A DNA stretch of 64,000 bases. It comes from Niveibacterium umoris (GTDB lineage Bacteria > Pseudomonadota > Gammaproteobacteria > Burkholderiales > Rhodocyclaceae). This document shows, piece by piece, positions 32,252 to 40,227 of this stretch. How positions within the stretch are numbered: position 1 is the first letter of the stretch; each line of letters opens with the position of its first letter. Both the position numbers and the translations under genes were made by a program. Below the pieces are notes generated by a model. That model worked only from the letters and a program-made list of their open reading frames with translations. It was not told the DNA's origin and did no database searches. The DNA lies in contig NZ_JACIET010000001.1 of NCBI RefSeq assembly GCF_014197015.1, positions 1 to 64,000 of the forward strand. Direction: 5' to 3'.

Positions 32252-33028
32252 ATGACTCAAGTTTGGATCCGTATCTTCCTGGCCGTGTTGCTGGCCTTGC
32301 CTGGTTTTGCGCTGGCGGCGGGCGAAGTCGGCTTGCTCAAGGCCAACAGCTACATCTCTTACTACCGTGGCTATTCCCATATCGGGCGCTTCGAGGTGCA
32401 GGTTGCGAACCTCGCGTATGAAAAGCAGGTCAGCGCCTACATCAAGCGTAGCGACGGGGTGTGGGTCGACTACCCATTGAGCTTCGTTCGCGCGACCAAC
32501 GGGAACAAGGAAATCTGGGCCGCGGATTTCTACAGCTACTCCTTGCCCGATACCGGCAGCAACATCGAGTTCGCGGTGAAGTACGCGGTTGGCGGCGCGA
32601 CCTACTGGGACAACAACGGTGGCGCCAACTACAAGCTTGGCAAGGGCGCCGGCACCTTGCTCGGGAACGGCGTGAATGTGTATGGCGCCTACTTCAGCCC
32701 GGAAGTGGTGGTGGGGGCAGGCACGACGACTTGGTCCAACTACACCACGGTGCGCAATCTCGCCTACGCCAAGGAAGTGAAGGTTGTCTATACGACCGAC
32801 AACTGGGCGACGACCAAGGTGGCCACCGCGACTTACAGCAAGGACTTCTGGAACTCGAGCTACTACACGATCCCCAACCCGAACGTGATGGGCTTCGAGG
32901 AATGGCGCTACACGCTGGATATCGGCAACGCCACACAGGTCGAGTACGCCATCTCGTACAAGGTCAACGGCGTGACCTACTGGGACAATAACTACGGTCG
33001 CAATTACTTCAGCCGCCTGATTCGCTGA
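32252..33028 (+). CDS. Secreted protein of two CBM21 starch-binding modules
   Basis: A 258-residue product. The ATG at 32252 follows GGAG with 8-base spacing; residues 1-23 are a signal peptide ending ALA. Two CBM21-type modules fill the rest. Module 1 is at about 40-130 (FEVQVANLAYEKQVSAY ... GGATYWDNNGGANY) and module 2 at about 155-255 (YTTVRNLAYAKEVKVVYTTDNW ... GVTYWDNNYGRNYF). The repeated NLAY(E/A)K and YWDNN-G-NY motifs are the family hallmarks. CBM21 binds starch or glycogen and is best known from fungal glucoamylase and eukaryotic glycogen-targeting phosphatase subunits. There is no catalytic domain. It probably binds alpha-glucan outside the cell or in the periplasm. Monocistronic, with its own terminator. 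Confidence 0.8.
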   Translation: MTQVWIRIFLAVLLALPGFALAAGEVGLLKANSYISYYRGYSHIGRFEVQVANLAYEKQVSAYIKRSDGVWVDYPLSFVRATNGNKEIWAADFYSYSLPDTGSNIEFAVKYAVGGATYWDNNGGANYKLGKGAGTLLGNGVNVYGAYFSPEVVVGAGTTTWSNYTTVRNLAYAKEVKVVYTTDNWATTKVATATYSKDFWNSSYYTIPNPNVMGFEEWRYTLDIGNATQVEYAISYKVNGVTYWDNNYGRNYFSRLIR

Positions 33029-33056
33029 ACGCCAGCATCGCGGCGCATCCAGCAGG

Positions 33057-33084
33057 GCGCCCGCTTTGGCGGGCGCTTTGTTTC
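33057..33084 (+). terminator. CBM21 gene terminator
   Basis: GCGCCCGC at 33057-33064 and GCGGGCGC at 33069-33076 form a perfect stem with a TTTG loop, followed by TTTGTTTC. Confidence 0.85.
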
Positions 33085-33245
33085 TTATGATTTCGGCGGG
33101 TTCTTGCATGCGTCGGGTAACCATGCAGCGGCAGCGGCGGCGCCATTTGTTCTCGCGGGTGTGCGGCGTCCGGTGGCGGTCGCATGGCGCGGCTATCGAA
33201 ACCCTGCCTGTCTACGGCTGAACTTGGCGTGTGAGAGCGGCGCGT

Positions 33246-33273
33246 TTGGTTTTACGTATCGGCTCGCTATATT
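33246..33273 (+). promoter_or_regulatory. Candidate pal promoter
   Basis: TTGGTT at 33246-33251, a 16-base spacer, then TATATT at 33268-33273. It lies 90 bases before the Pal ATG and is the only AT-rich patch in the gap. Confidence 0.45.
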
Positions 33274-33363
33274 GAAATGAGCGTTTTTGGTACGCCCGCG
33301 GAAGCTCGCGGGAGTTGCGTGCTCGCGCCAAGGCAAGCACTGTCTTTAGAGAGGAGAACGAGA

Positions 33364-33879
33364 ATGCTGAGAACTTACCTGCTGGTGAGCGCTGCGGCGC
33401 TGCTTGCAGCCTGCTCCACCACGCCGACGCAACCGGTTGCCGAATCCAAGCCGGCCGCGCCCGCGGCGGCGCCTGCCAAGCCTGCCGCCCCTGCACCGGC
33501 GGCCGAAGTGCTGCCGCCGCATCGCGACCCGAACAGCGAGCTGTCGAAGAACAACGCGGTGTATTTCGCCTACGACAAGTACGTAATCGAGGATAAGTAC
33601 AAGGCGACGGTGGATCTGCACGCGAAGTACCTGGTGGCGCATCCCGAGCTGAATGTCCGCCTCGAAGGCAATGCGGACGAGCGTGGCAGCCGCGAATACA
33701 ACCTCGCGCTGGGCAACAAGCGCGCCACCGCGGTGCAGAGCGCGCTGGGTCTGCTGGGCGTGAAGGCGTCGCAGATGGAGGCTGTCAGTTTTGGCGAGGA
33801 CAAGCCCTTGGCGATTGGCCACGACGAGGATTCCTGGGCACAGAACCGCCGTACCGACATCGTCTATCCGCAACGCTGA
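33364..33879 (+). CDS. pal: Peptidoglycan-associated lipoprotein (OmpA/Pal family)
   Basis: A 171-residue lipoprotein. The signal ends in lipobox LLAAC with Cys17; an Ala/Pro-rich linker spans about 20-55 and the OmpA-like domain follows (VYFAYDKYVI; EGNADERGSREYNLALGNKRA). Asp and Arg of NADERGSREYN bind diaminopimelate of peptidoglycan. The ATG at 33364 has a good AGGAGA site. Pal normally sits after tolB in tolQRAB-pal, but here it stands alone between unrelated genes. It is either a relocated Pal or a second copy. Confidence 0.92.
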   Translation: MLRTYLLVSAAALLAACSTTPTQPVAESKPAAPAAAPAKPAAPAPAAEVLPPHRDPNSELSKNNAVYFAYDKYVIEDKYKATVDLHAKYLVAHPELNVRLEGNADERGSREYNLALGNKRATAVQSALGLLGVKASQMEAVSFGEDKPLAIGHDEDSWAQNRRTDIVYPQR

Positions 33880-33891
33880 GCGGTAGATAAG

Positions 33892-33930
33892 AAAACGGGA
33901 CGACGCCCATGCGGGCGCCGTCCCGTTTCA
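33892..33930. terminator. Bidirectional terminator, pal / ETF-QO
   Basis: A long stem pairs AAACGGGACG-type bases at 33893-33902 with CGTCCCGTTT at 33918-33928, extended inward by GCCC/GGGC. It has A-run and T-run flanks, between two convergent genes. Confidence 0.85.
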
Positions 33931-33955
33931 TTTGTGCAGCGGGTGAGGGGGGCGC

Positions 33956-35593
33956 TTACATCTGCGCGTAGATCGGGCCTTCGCCGCCCTGCGGTACCAC
34001 CCACACGATGTTCTGCGTCGGGTCCTTGATGTCGCAGGTCTTGCAGTGCACGCAGTTCTGCGCGTTGATCTGCAAGCGCGGCCCGGCTTCTTCCTTGACG
34101 ATCTCATACACGCCAGCAGGGCAGTAGCGCTGCTCGGGGGCGTCGTATTCGGCGAGGTTGATGCGCACCGGCACGCTGGCATCCTTGAGCGTCAGGTGGC
34201 AGGGCTGGTCCTCTTCGTGATTGGTGCTCGACAGAAAGACCGACGAGAGGCGATCGAAGGTCAGCACGCCATCCGGTTTCGGATAGTCGATCTTCGGGCA
34301 GTCCGCTGCTTTCTTCAGCTTGGTGTGGTCGGCGGTGTTGTGCAGCGTCCACGGCGCCTTTCCGCCGAACAGCTTCTGGTCGATGCCGTAGAGCAGCGTG
34401 CCGAGCCACAGGCCCTTGGCCATGTAGGGTTTGAAATTACGGGCGCGATACAGCTCGTCGAACAGCCAGGACTGCCGGTAGGCCGCCGGGTATGCGGAAA
34501 GCTCGTCCTGAGCACGACCGGCGGCGAGGGCTTCGAATGCCGCTTCGCCCGCGAGCATGCCGCTCTTGATTGCCGCGTGGGAGCCCTTGATCCGCGCGGC
34601 GTTGAGGAAGCCGGCATCGTCACCGATCAGCGCACCACCCGGGAAGGTGAGCTTGGGCAGGCTTTGCAGTCCGCCCGCTGCAATCGCGCGTGCGCCGTAG
34701 GCGATGCGCTTGGCGCCCTCGAAGACGCCCTTGATCGCCGGGTGCGTCTTGTAGCGCTGGAATTCCTCGAAAGGCGAGAGGTGCGGGTTGGTGTAGCCCA
34801 GGCCCACCACCAGCCCGACGGATACGAGGTTTTCGCCGTAGTGGTACATGAAGCCGCCGCCGTAGGTGTCCGGATTCATCGGCCACCCGGCCGAGTGCAG
34901 CACCAGGCCCTTCTCGAACTTCTCCGGTTTGACTTCCCACAGCTCCTTGATGCCGATGCCGTAGGTCTGCGGATCGACGCCCTCGCGCAGCTTGAATTTC
35001 TCTTCCAGCTGCTTGCCCAGGTGCCCGCGGCAGCCTTCGGCAAACAGGGTGTATTTCGCCAGCAGGGCCATGCCGGGCTGGAAGTTTGGGCCGGGTTCGC
35101 CATCGCGGCCGCGGCCCATGTCACCGGTGGCGACGCCGGTGACGCGACCTTGCTCGTCGTACAGCACTTCCGCGCCGGCAAAACCGGGGTAGATCTCGAT
35201 GCCCAGCGCCTCGGCCTGCTCGCCGAGCCAGCGCGCCACTAGGCCGAGGCTGACGATGTAGTTACCCTCGTTCTTCAGGGTGTCGGGCATCGCCCAGTGC
35301 GGCACTTCGGTTGCGCCTTCGCGCGAGAGGAAGAGCACGCGGTCGTGCGCCACTGCGGTGTCGAGCGGCGCGCCGCGCTCTTTCCAGTCAGGGAAGAGTT
35401 CGGTGATCGCGCGCGGGTCCATCACGGCACCGGACAGGATGTGGGCACCGATTTCGCTGCCCTTTTCGATCAGGCAGACGTTGATCTCCTGTCCCTTTTC
35501 CTGCGCCAGCTGCTTGATGCGGATCGCTGCGGACAGGCCTGCAGGGCCGCCGCCCACCACCAGCACGTCGAATTCCATCGACTCGCGTTCCAT
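33956..35593 (-). CDS. Electron transfer flavoprotein-ubiquinone oxidoreductase
   Basis: A 545-residue membrane-associated flavoprotein. The FAD-binding GGGPAGLSAAIR is near residue 13. The C-terminal ferredoxin-like [4Fe-4S] domain has CPAGVYE and CVHCKTCDIKDP. It passes electrons from ETF, reduced by acyl-CoA and other dehydrogenases, to ubiquinone. The start at 35593 (MERES) follows AGGAG with 7-base spacing; Met6 at 35578 is an alternative. It is divergent from an acyl-CoA thioesterase across a dyad-symmetric operator-like site, which suggests joint control of fatty-acid or branched-chain degradation. Confidence 0.96.
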   Translation of the reverse strand: MERESMEFDVLVVGGGPAGLSAAIRIKQLAQEKGQEINVCLIEKGSEIGAHILSGAVMDPRAITELFPDWKERGAPLDTAVAHDRVLFLSREGATEVPHWAMPDTLKNEGNYIVSLGLVARWLGEQAEALGIEIYPGFAGAEVLYDEQGRVTGVATGDMGRGRDGEPGPNFQPGMALLAKYTLFAEGCRGHLGKQLEEKFKLREGVDPQTYGIGIKELWEVKPEKFEKGLVLHSAGWPMNPDTYGGGFMYHYGENLVSVGLVVGLGYTNPHLSPFEEFQRYKTHPAIKGVFEGAKRIAYGARAIAAGGLQSLPKLTFPGGALIGDDAGFLNAARIKGSHAAIKSGMLAGEAAFEALAAGRAQDELSAYPAAYRQSWLFDELYRARNFKPYMAKGLWLGTLLYGIDQKLFGGKAPWTLHNTADHTKLKKAADCPKIDYPKPDGVLTFDRLSSVFLSSTNHEEDQPCHLTLKDASVPVRINLAEYDAPEQRYCPAGVYEIVKEEAGPRLQINAQNCVHCKTCDIKDPTQNIVWVVPQGGEGPIYAQM

Positions 35594-35652
35594 TCACTCA
35601 CTCCTGGAAGATTCATCGCATCCGCCTGACGCGTGTCGGCGAGATGTCATTC

Positions 35653-35672
35653 ACCATACGGTACGGTATGGT
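35653..35672. promoter_or_regulatory. TetR-style dyad operator
   Basis: ACCATAC at 35653-35659 and GTATGGT at 35666-35672 are perfect inverted arms around GGTACG. It lies midway between the divergent starts of ETF-QO (35593) and the thioesterase (35726). The form (7-bp arms, short spacer) is typical of TetR-family operators controlling fatty-acid degradation in betaproteobacteria. No regulator gene is adjacent. Confidence 0.6.
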
Positions 35673-35725
35673 AGATTACCCCCGGCAGGCGCCCCGAATC
35701 AAGGCGCGAAAACCCGGAGAAGATC

Positions 35726-36139
35726 ATGCAGGACACCACCCGTACGCTGCTTCACGAATGCGACATCCCGGTTCGCTGGGGCGATCAGGATGCGCTGGGA
35801 CACGTCAACAACACCGTGTTCTTCCGCTTCATGGAACAGGCCCGCGTCGAGTGGCTCGACAAGCAGGGCTTCATCTGCGACCCCGCTGAACCGCAGGTGC
35901 CGGTGATCGTTCACGCCGCCTGCACCTTCCTGCAACCGATCAATTATCCCGCAACCGTGAAGGTAAAGCTCTATGTGGGCGATCCGGGGCGTTCCAGCAT
36001 CCAGACCAGTTACGAGCTGACCGACGCTGACAACGGCAAGACTTACGCCACCGGCGAGGCCAAGGCGGTGTGGATCAACCTCAATACCGGCAAGTCGGCG
36101 CCCTTGCCGCAGAAGCTGCTGGACATGATCGCGGCGTGA
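35726..36139 (+). CDS. Acyl-CoA thioesterase, 4HBT (YbgC/FadM) family
   Basis: A 137-residue hot-dog-fold protein. The active-site motif WGDQDALGHVNNTVFFRFMEQARVEW contains the catalytic aspartate and the GHVNN turn of 4-hydroxybenzoyl-CoA-type thioesterases. It probably acts as a tetramer in the cytoplasm and hydrolyses an acyl-CoA. It faces the ETF-QO gene across a shared dyad operator, supporting a role in acyl-CoA turnover. The substrate is not deducible. Confidence 0.92.
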   Translation: MQDTTRTLLHECDIPVRWGDQDALGHVNNTVFFRFMEQARVEWLDKQGFICDPAEPQVPVIVHAACTFLQPINYPATVKVKLYVGDPGRSSIQTSYELTDADNGKTYATGEAKAVWINLNTGKSAPLPQKLLDMIAA

Positions 36140-36184
36140 TCGGCAACCGTGGCCGGATGCGATTCCGGCCAGGGCCTTGAAACA

Positions 36185-36730
36185 CTAGCGCGCCGGAGTG
36201 AGGCCGCGCAGCACCGCGAGGCGTTGCACCCCCTCGGTGACATGGCGGCACGACAGCGTGGCGCCCGAGATGCTCTTGATCTGGTCGCCGAAGCGCAGTT
36301 CGTCGAGCGATTTCCTGCCGACGAACTGCTTGCGCCACGCCGGCAGGCGGATCTCCTGCCCATGCGATTCGCGATAGGCGAGGATCTCCACCGCCTGCAC
36401 TTCGCCACCGGCGCCGAAGGCGACCGCGTAGGTGATCAGCTCGTACTTGCCGATCACGTCGTCGATGTACACGGTGCCGAGCAGCTTGCCGGCGGCATCG
36501 TATGCGGTCCACCCTCTGACCCGGCGCGGCTTGCCGGCGTTGCCGAGCGCCTGTTCGAGTGCCTGCTGCTGAGCGGCACTCGGCTCGAAGCTGACCTCGT
36601 CGAAGCGGGCTGCCTGCGGGTAAAGCGCCCCGCGTGCCTGTTCGGCGCTCATGTACACCACCGCATGCACCGGCAGCACGATGGCTGCCGGCGTCAGCGC
36701 GAGGGCGGCGATGATCCAGCGACGGTTCAT
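36185..36730 (-). CDS. Exported FMN-binding protein (covalent flavin carrier)
   Basis: A 181-residue protein. Residues 1-23 form a signal peptide (RRWIIAALALTPAAIVLPVHA). The rest is an FMN_bind domain ending in the flavinylation motif SISGATLSC, whose threonine is the expected site of phosphoester-linked FMN. ApbE, the transferase that performs this linkage, is encoded 2.7 kb away in the divergent unit. The ATG overlaps the porin stop. It is therefore a periplasmic one-/two-electron flavin carrier, coupled to the adjacent peroxidase-like and porin genes. Confidence 0.9.
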   Translation of the reverse strand: MNRRWIIAALALTPAAIVLPVHAVVYMSAEQARGALYPQAARFDEVSFEPSAAQQQALEQALGNAGKPRRVRGWTAYDAAGKLLGTVYIDDVIGKYELITYAVAFGAGGEVQAVEILAYRESHGQEIRLPAWRKQFVGRKSLDELRFGDQIKSISGATLSCRHVTEGVQRLAVLRGLTPAR

Positions 36731-38046
36731 CAGTACGCGACCCCCAGGCCGAGGTTGAAGATGTTGCGGGTGCTGTCCTCACGGAACCACTGGTAGTCGG
36801 TCTTCAGCACCACCTGCGGATGAAGCTTGAAGCTCAGGCCTGCGGTGACCACCTTCTCGGTCGGCCGGGCGCTGTAGCCGAACTCAGTGAGCGCGTCGTC
36901 GTACTTGCGCGCGGTATTGAAGGCCTCATAGCGTGCGAATGGCGACAGCGTGTGATCGCCGGCGCTCCAGGCTTTGTAGGCGGCTTGCACGTACCAGCCA
37001 TCAAAGCGTTTGGGTACCGGGTAGGGGTTGCCCACCTGGGTCAGGTTGTAGGCCTCGGTATTGCTGAACTGGCCGATCGCATACAGCGTCGAAAGGTCCC
37101 AGTTGCCCGGCGTCCAGCGCGCATGCGCTTCGGCCAGCGTGAGGCGCGCGTCGGGGCTGGCGAAGTCGGCCTGCTTCTGCGCGACGCCGCCATGGAAGAT
37201 GCCGCCGCCGGCGTTGAAGCCGGGAATGCCGTTGTAGTTCAGCGCGCCATACACCGCGAGGTTTCCGGCCTTGGCGAGCTGGCCTTCCTGGTGGATTGCG
37301 CCAAGGGGCGATTCGATCGCCTCGCCATCGGTCGAATCCCATTTCGTCAGGTCGAAGCCGGTGGTGACGCCGGCGTCCCAGCGCAAGCCGAAATCGGTGT
37401 TGCCGGTGAGGCCCAGACCGATCTCACGCCAGGTGGTCGGGATGATCGCGGTCTCTACGAAATTGCGCTTGACGCCGTAGTAGTTGGGCGGCTCGTGCGA
37501 TTCGTTCATGTAGCCGAGCGGGATCAGGTACAGGCCGGCCTTGGCCGCGAGGCCATCGTTGATCTGGTGCTCGATGTAGGCCTGCTCGATGGCCACTTCA
37601 CCGCTGTCGTCGGCCGAGACCACCGCATGTTCGACTTCCAGTTCGGTGACGAACTTGGTGCGTTCGTTGAATTGGTGACCCAGTCCGAATACGACGCGCC
37701 CGGCGGTCGCTTGCGTGGCGGCGGCATCCTTCGGCCGGCTGTAACTAAGTTCTGCATAGCCGAAGAGGCTGGTAGCGGATTCATGTTCTGCCGCGGCAGG
37801 CGCCGGGGCAGTCTGCGGTGAGGGCGACGGTGTGGGCGTCGCCGTGGCTAGCGGGGCGACGGCTGGCGCAAGCGGTGCAGAGGGCATCGGGACGGGCGCC
37901 GTCTTCTTTACGGCGTCGAGTTCGGCGCGCAGGCGCTGGACTTCTTCGCGGAGGGCGCGCATCTCGGCACGCAGGTCTTCCTGGGCGATCGCCGGTGTCG
38001 TGCTGAACAAGGCCGCCAGCGAAGCGGCAATCAAAGTCTTCTTCAT
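36730..38046 (-). CDS. Coiled-coil porin-like outer-membrane protein
   Basis: A 438-residue protein from the ATG at 38046 (signal peptide MKKTLIAASLAALFSTTPAIA). Residues 24-48 are a heptad coiled coil (LRAEMRALREEVQRLRAEL), and a Pro/Ala/Thr linker spans about 50-85. A 16-strand-like beta barrel follows, with aromatic girdle residues and a C-terminal strand ending VAY. This layout matches porins that anchor to peptidoglycan by a trimeric coil (OprO/P-like and metal-regulated porins). It lies 25 bases after the peroxidase gene and overlaps the FMN protein start, so it is the middle gene of a three-gene unit under a candidate Fur box. Confidence 0.85.
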   Translation of the reverse strand: MKKTLIAASLAALFSTTPAIAQEDLRAEMRALREEVQRLRAELDAVKKTAPVPMPSAPLAPAVAPLATATPTPSPSPQTAPAPAAAEHESATSLFGYAELSYSRPKDAAATQATAGRVVFGLGHQFNERTKFVTELEVEHAVVSADDSGEVAIEQAYIEHQINDGLAAKAGLYLIPLGYMNESHEPPNYYGVKRNFVETAIIPTTWREIGLGLTGNTDFGLRWDAGVTTGFDLTKWDSTDGEAIESPLGAIHQEGQLAKAGNLAVYGALNYNGIPGFNAGGGIFHGGVAQKQADFASPDARLTLAEAHARWTPGNWDLSTLYAIGQFSNTEAYNLTQVGNPYPVPKRFDGWYVQAAYKAWSAGDHTLSPFARYEAFNTARKYDDALTEFGYSARPTEKVVTAGLSFKLHPQVVLKTDYQWFREDSTRNIFNLGLGVAY

Positions 38047-38071
38047 TGTGGGTGGCTCCGGTGTCTTGGGC

Positions 38072-39292
38072 TTAGTGCTGGGGCGTCCAGCCGTCATTGA
38101 GGGTGGTCAGGAAGGCGATCAGATCGTCGATCTCGCTGTCGTTCAGCGCAGGGGCGTCGCCCGCCTTGCGGTTGTAGGGCACTTCGGTGGCGTTGACGTT
38201 CTTGCGCCAGGCCGCTGGCAGATCGTCGAACTTGTCGATAGAACCGTCGGGCAGGCGCGGGTACCACTCTTCCGGGTTGGTGTCGCGACGCACATAGAAG
38301 CGCATCGCCTCCTTCAGCGTGGCGAAGCGGCCGTTGTGGAAGTAGGGGCCGCCCACCGCGACATTGCGCAGCGTCGGCACCTTGAACGCGCCACACAGGT
38401 CTGTGCGGCCGGTCATATCCTTGCGGAAGGGGCCGCACAGGCCGAGGTCGAAATAGTTGGTGTCGCGGTTGGCGCGGATCTTGTCGTTGCGGGGCACGCC
38501 GAGAACGTCGTAGCTGAAGTCGGTGAACAGCGGGCCAGGTACGTTGGCGCTGCGAGCGCTCGGGTGGCAGGCGGCGCAGTTGCCCTTCTGCGGATCGTTG
38601 AAAAGCGCGAGACCGCGAAGCTCGGTCGGCGTCAGCGTCGTCTTGCCGGCGAGGAAGGCGTCGTACTTGCTGTCGAATGGCGCGAAAGCCGGGTCTTCCT
38701 TCTGGTATTGGGCCAATGCGTAGGCGATCCGGTCGAGTGCCTTGGCCGGGTCCCCAAAGACGTCGGCGCCAAATTGTGCCTTGAAGGCCGCAGCCCAATT
38801 CGCCGCGCCAGCCTTGCTGGCCAGCTCGGCTGCATTGGCAAGCGCCATCTCATGCGGCTCGAAGAAGGGCTTTCCGGCTTGTTCGGCAAGGCTCTGGAAG
38901 CGGCCGTCGCGCATGAAGCCGCCGTTGGGCGTGCCCTCAGCGTCGAAGTTGAAGGCCGGCGCGAACTTCAGGTAGCGCAGCGAAGGCGCCTTGCGGAAGC
39001 CCTGCACGTCGAGCGCCGGGCCACCGTCTGGCGTGCCGATGCCGTTGGTGCCGGATGCCGGTGCGGCGTGGGCGGCCGCTGGCTGATGGCAGGTCGCGCA
39101 GGACATCTTTCCCGAGGCTGAGAGCGAGGCATCGTTGAAGATCTGTTCGCCCAGTGCGGCGACGCTGCTCAGCGTCTCATTTGGGAGCCCTGGCGTGGCG
39201 GTGCCGCTGCTTTCGCTGCCACCCCCACAGGCGACGAGAATGAAAGTGGAAAAGATCAGGGCAGCGCTGTTTTGCAGGTAGCGTTCGGACAT
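38072..39292 (-). CDS. Di-heme cytochrome c peroxidase / MauG-like lipoprotein
   Basis: A 406-residue protein starting at 39292. The lipobox LVACGGG (Cys22) anchors it to a membrane. Two heme-c sites are visible: CATCH near residue 66 and CAACH near residue 243. KVPTLRNVAVGGPYFHNGRF near residue 320 is the conserved cytochrome-peroxidase/MauG signature. It could reduce hydrogen peroxide or oxidise a protein/metal substrate in the periplasm; bacterial CcpA and MauG cannot be separated by eye. It is the first gene of the leftward unit with the porin and FMN-carrier. A Fur-like box lies just upstream. Confidence 0.9.
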   Translation of the reverse strand: MSERYLQNSAALIFSTFILVACGGGSESSGTATPGLPNETLSSVAALGEQIFNDASLSASGKMSCATCHQPAAAHAAPASGTNGIGTPDGGPALDVQGFRKAPSLRYLKFAPAFNFDAEGTPNGGFMRDGRFQSLAEQAGKPFFEPHEMALANAAELASKAGAANWAAAFKAQFGADVFGDPAKALDRIAYALAQYQKEDPAFAPFDSKYDAFLAGKTTLTPTELRGLALFNDPQKGNCAACHPSARSANVPGPLFTDFSYDVLGVPRNDKIRANRDTNYFDLGLCGPFRKDMTGRTDLCGAFKVPTLRNVAVGGPYFHNGRFATLKEAMRFYVRRDTNPEEWYPRLPDGSIDKFDDLPAAWRKNVNATEVPYNRKAGDAPALNDSEIDDLIAFLTTLNDGWTPQH

Positions 39293-39313
39293 TGTTAAAA
39301 CGCATGTGCGAGT

Positions 39314-39332
39314 GAGAATGGTTCGCATTATG
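39314..39332. promoter_or_regulatory. Candidate Fur box in the divergent promoter region
   Basis: GAGAATGGTTCGCATTATG matches 13 of 19 positions of the Fur consensus GATAATGATAATCATTATC, including GA-AATG-T and CATTAT. It is placed between the starts of the peroxidase (39292) and apbE (39385), where one bound Fur dimer could repress both. A leftward -10-like CATAAT overlaps it. A Zur site was considered and fits less well. Confidence 0.6.
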
Positions 39333-39384
39333 TATTGAACGGTGCTTTTGGTACACTGCAGCGAATGATTTCTTGGAGCCGGCC

Positions 39385-40227
39385 ATGACGCAGGAACCCC
39401 GCTCAGCCTCGTTTCGCCGAGCCCGTATGGCCATGGGCACCCTGGTCGAAATCGAGGCCAGCGGTGTGAGCGCGGACGCGATCGCAGATGCGTTTGTGCG
39501 GATCGATGCGTTCGAGGCGGCGTTTTCTTTCTATCGCCCGGACAGTCTTCTTGCGCGCCTCAACCGCGCGCTGCCGGGAGATGAATTCGCGCTTGAGGCG
39601 TGGCAGTCATTGGTGCTGCAGGGCGCGATGGCCTTCGAGCAGGCGTCGGGCCTCGCATTCAATGCCAATCTCGGTGCTGATCTGATCGCACTGGGTATGC
39701 GGCCGGCGCTGTTCGATGTGGCCGGTGTCGTCGCCGGAGGGGCGAGCGACGCGCTGCGCTGGCTGGCGCCGGATCAACTGCGCATCGAACGCCGGGTGTG
39801 TCTGGACCTTGGCGGCTACGCCAAGGGGGCCGCAGTCGATGCGGCGCTTGCAGTGCTGGGCGCGGCCGGGGCGAAGTCTGCCTGCGTCAACGCCGGCGGC
39901 GACCTGGCGGTGATTGGCGAGCATGCGGTTGGCGTGCGCGCATTGGCGGACTGGCGTCGACCGGCACGCGCCGTGACGCTGCGTGATCAGGCCATCGCCA
40001 CTTCAGCGCGCTATGCCTTGAACGGCCCTTTTCATGGACGGCGCGGGCTGGCGGTATTGGGGCGGGATCGTGTCGATGTGGCGTCCCAGCCGCGCGGGGT
40101 CAGCGTCATCGCGCCGCGCTGTGCGGTGGCTGATGCGCTGACCAAGGTTGCGCTGGTAGATCGCGAGCGGGCGGAAAGTTTGCTGGCGGCACACACCGCT
40201 GAACTGATCGAGCTGGAGCAAGAATGA
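39385..40227 (+). CDS. apbE: FAD:protein FMN transferase ApbE
   Basis: A 280-residue ApbE-family enzyme. MAMGTLVEIEASG and the FRIDAFEAAFSFYRPDSLLARLNR segment correspond to the family N-terminus. ALRWLAPDQLRIERRVCLDLGGYAKGAAVD is the flavin-binding core, and NAGGDLAVIG follows. It transfers FMN from FAD to Thr/Ser of exported FMN_bind proteins. No lipobox or clear signal peptide is seen from either start (39385 or TTG at 39373), which is unusual for a periplasmic ApbE, so it may act before export. Its stop overlaps the next gene (ATGA). It is divergent from the operon encoding its probable substrate. Confidence 0.9.
   Translation: MTQEPRSASFRRARMAMGTLVEIEASGVSADAIADAFVRIDAFEAAFSFYRPDSLLARLNRALPGDEFALEAWQSLVLQGAMAFEQASGLAFNANLGADLIALGMRPALFDVAGVVAGGASDALRWLAPDQLRIERRVCLDLGGYAKGAAVDAALAVLGAAGAKSACVNAGGDLAVIGEHAVGVRALADWRRPARAVTLRDQAIATSARYALNGPFHGRRGLAVLGRDRVDVASQPRGVSVIAPRCAVADALTKVALVDRERAESLLAAHTAELIELEQE

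Larger units (their letters stand above)
33029..33363. other. 335-bp intergenic region before pal
   Basis: It begins with the terminator of the CBM21 gene. About 160 bases of GC-rich sequence without recognisable structure follow, then a candidate promoter for the Pal gene at 33246-33273. No gene is supported here. Confidence 0.6.

Noticed and set aside
39314-39332. Zur box instead of Fur box
   Set aside because: The site matches GATAATGATAATCATTATC better than the Zur pattern with its GTTATA-TATAAC core.
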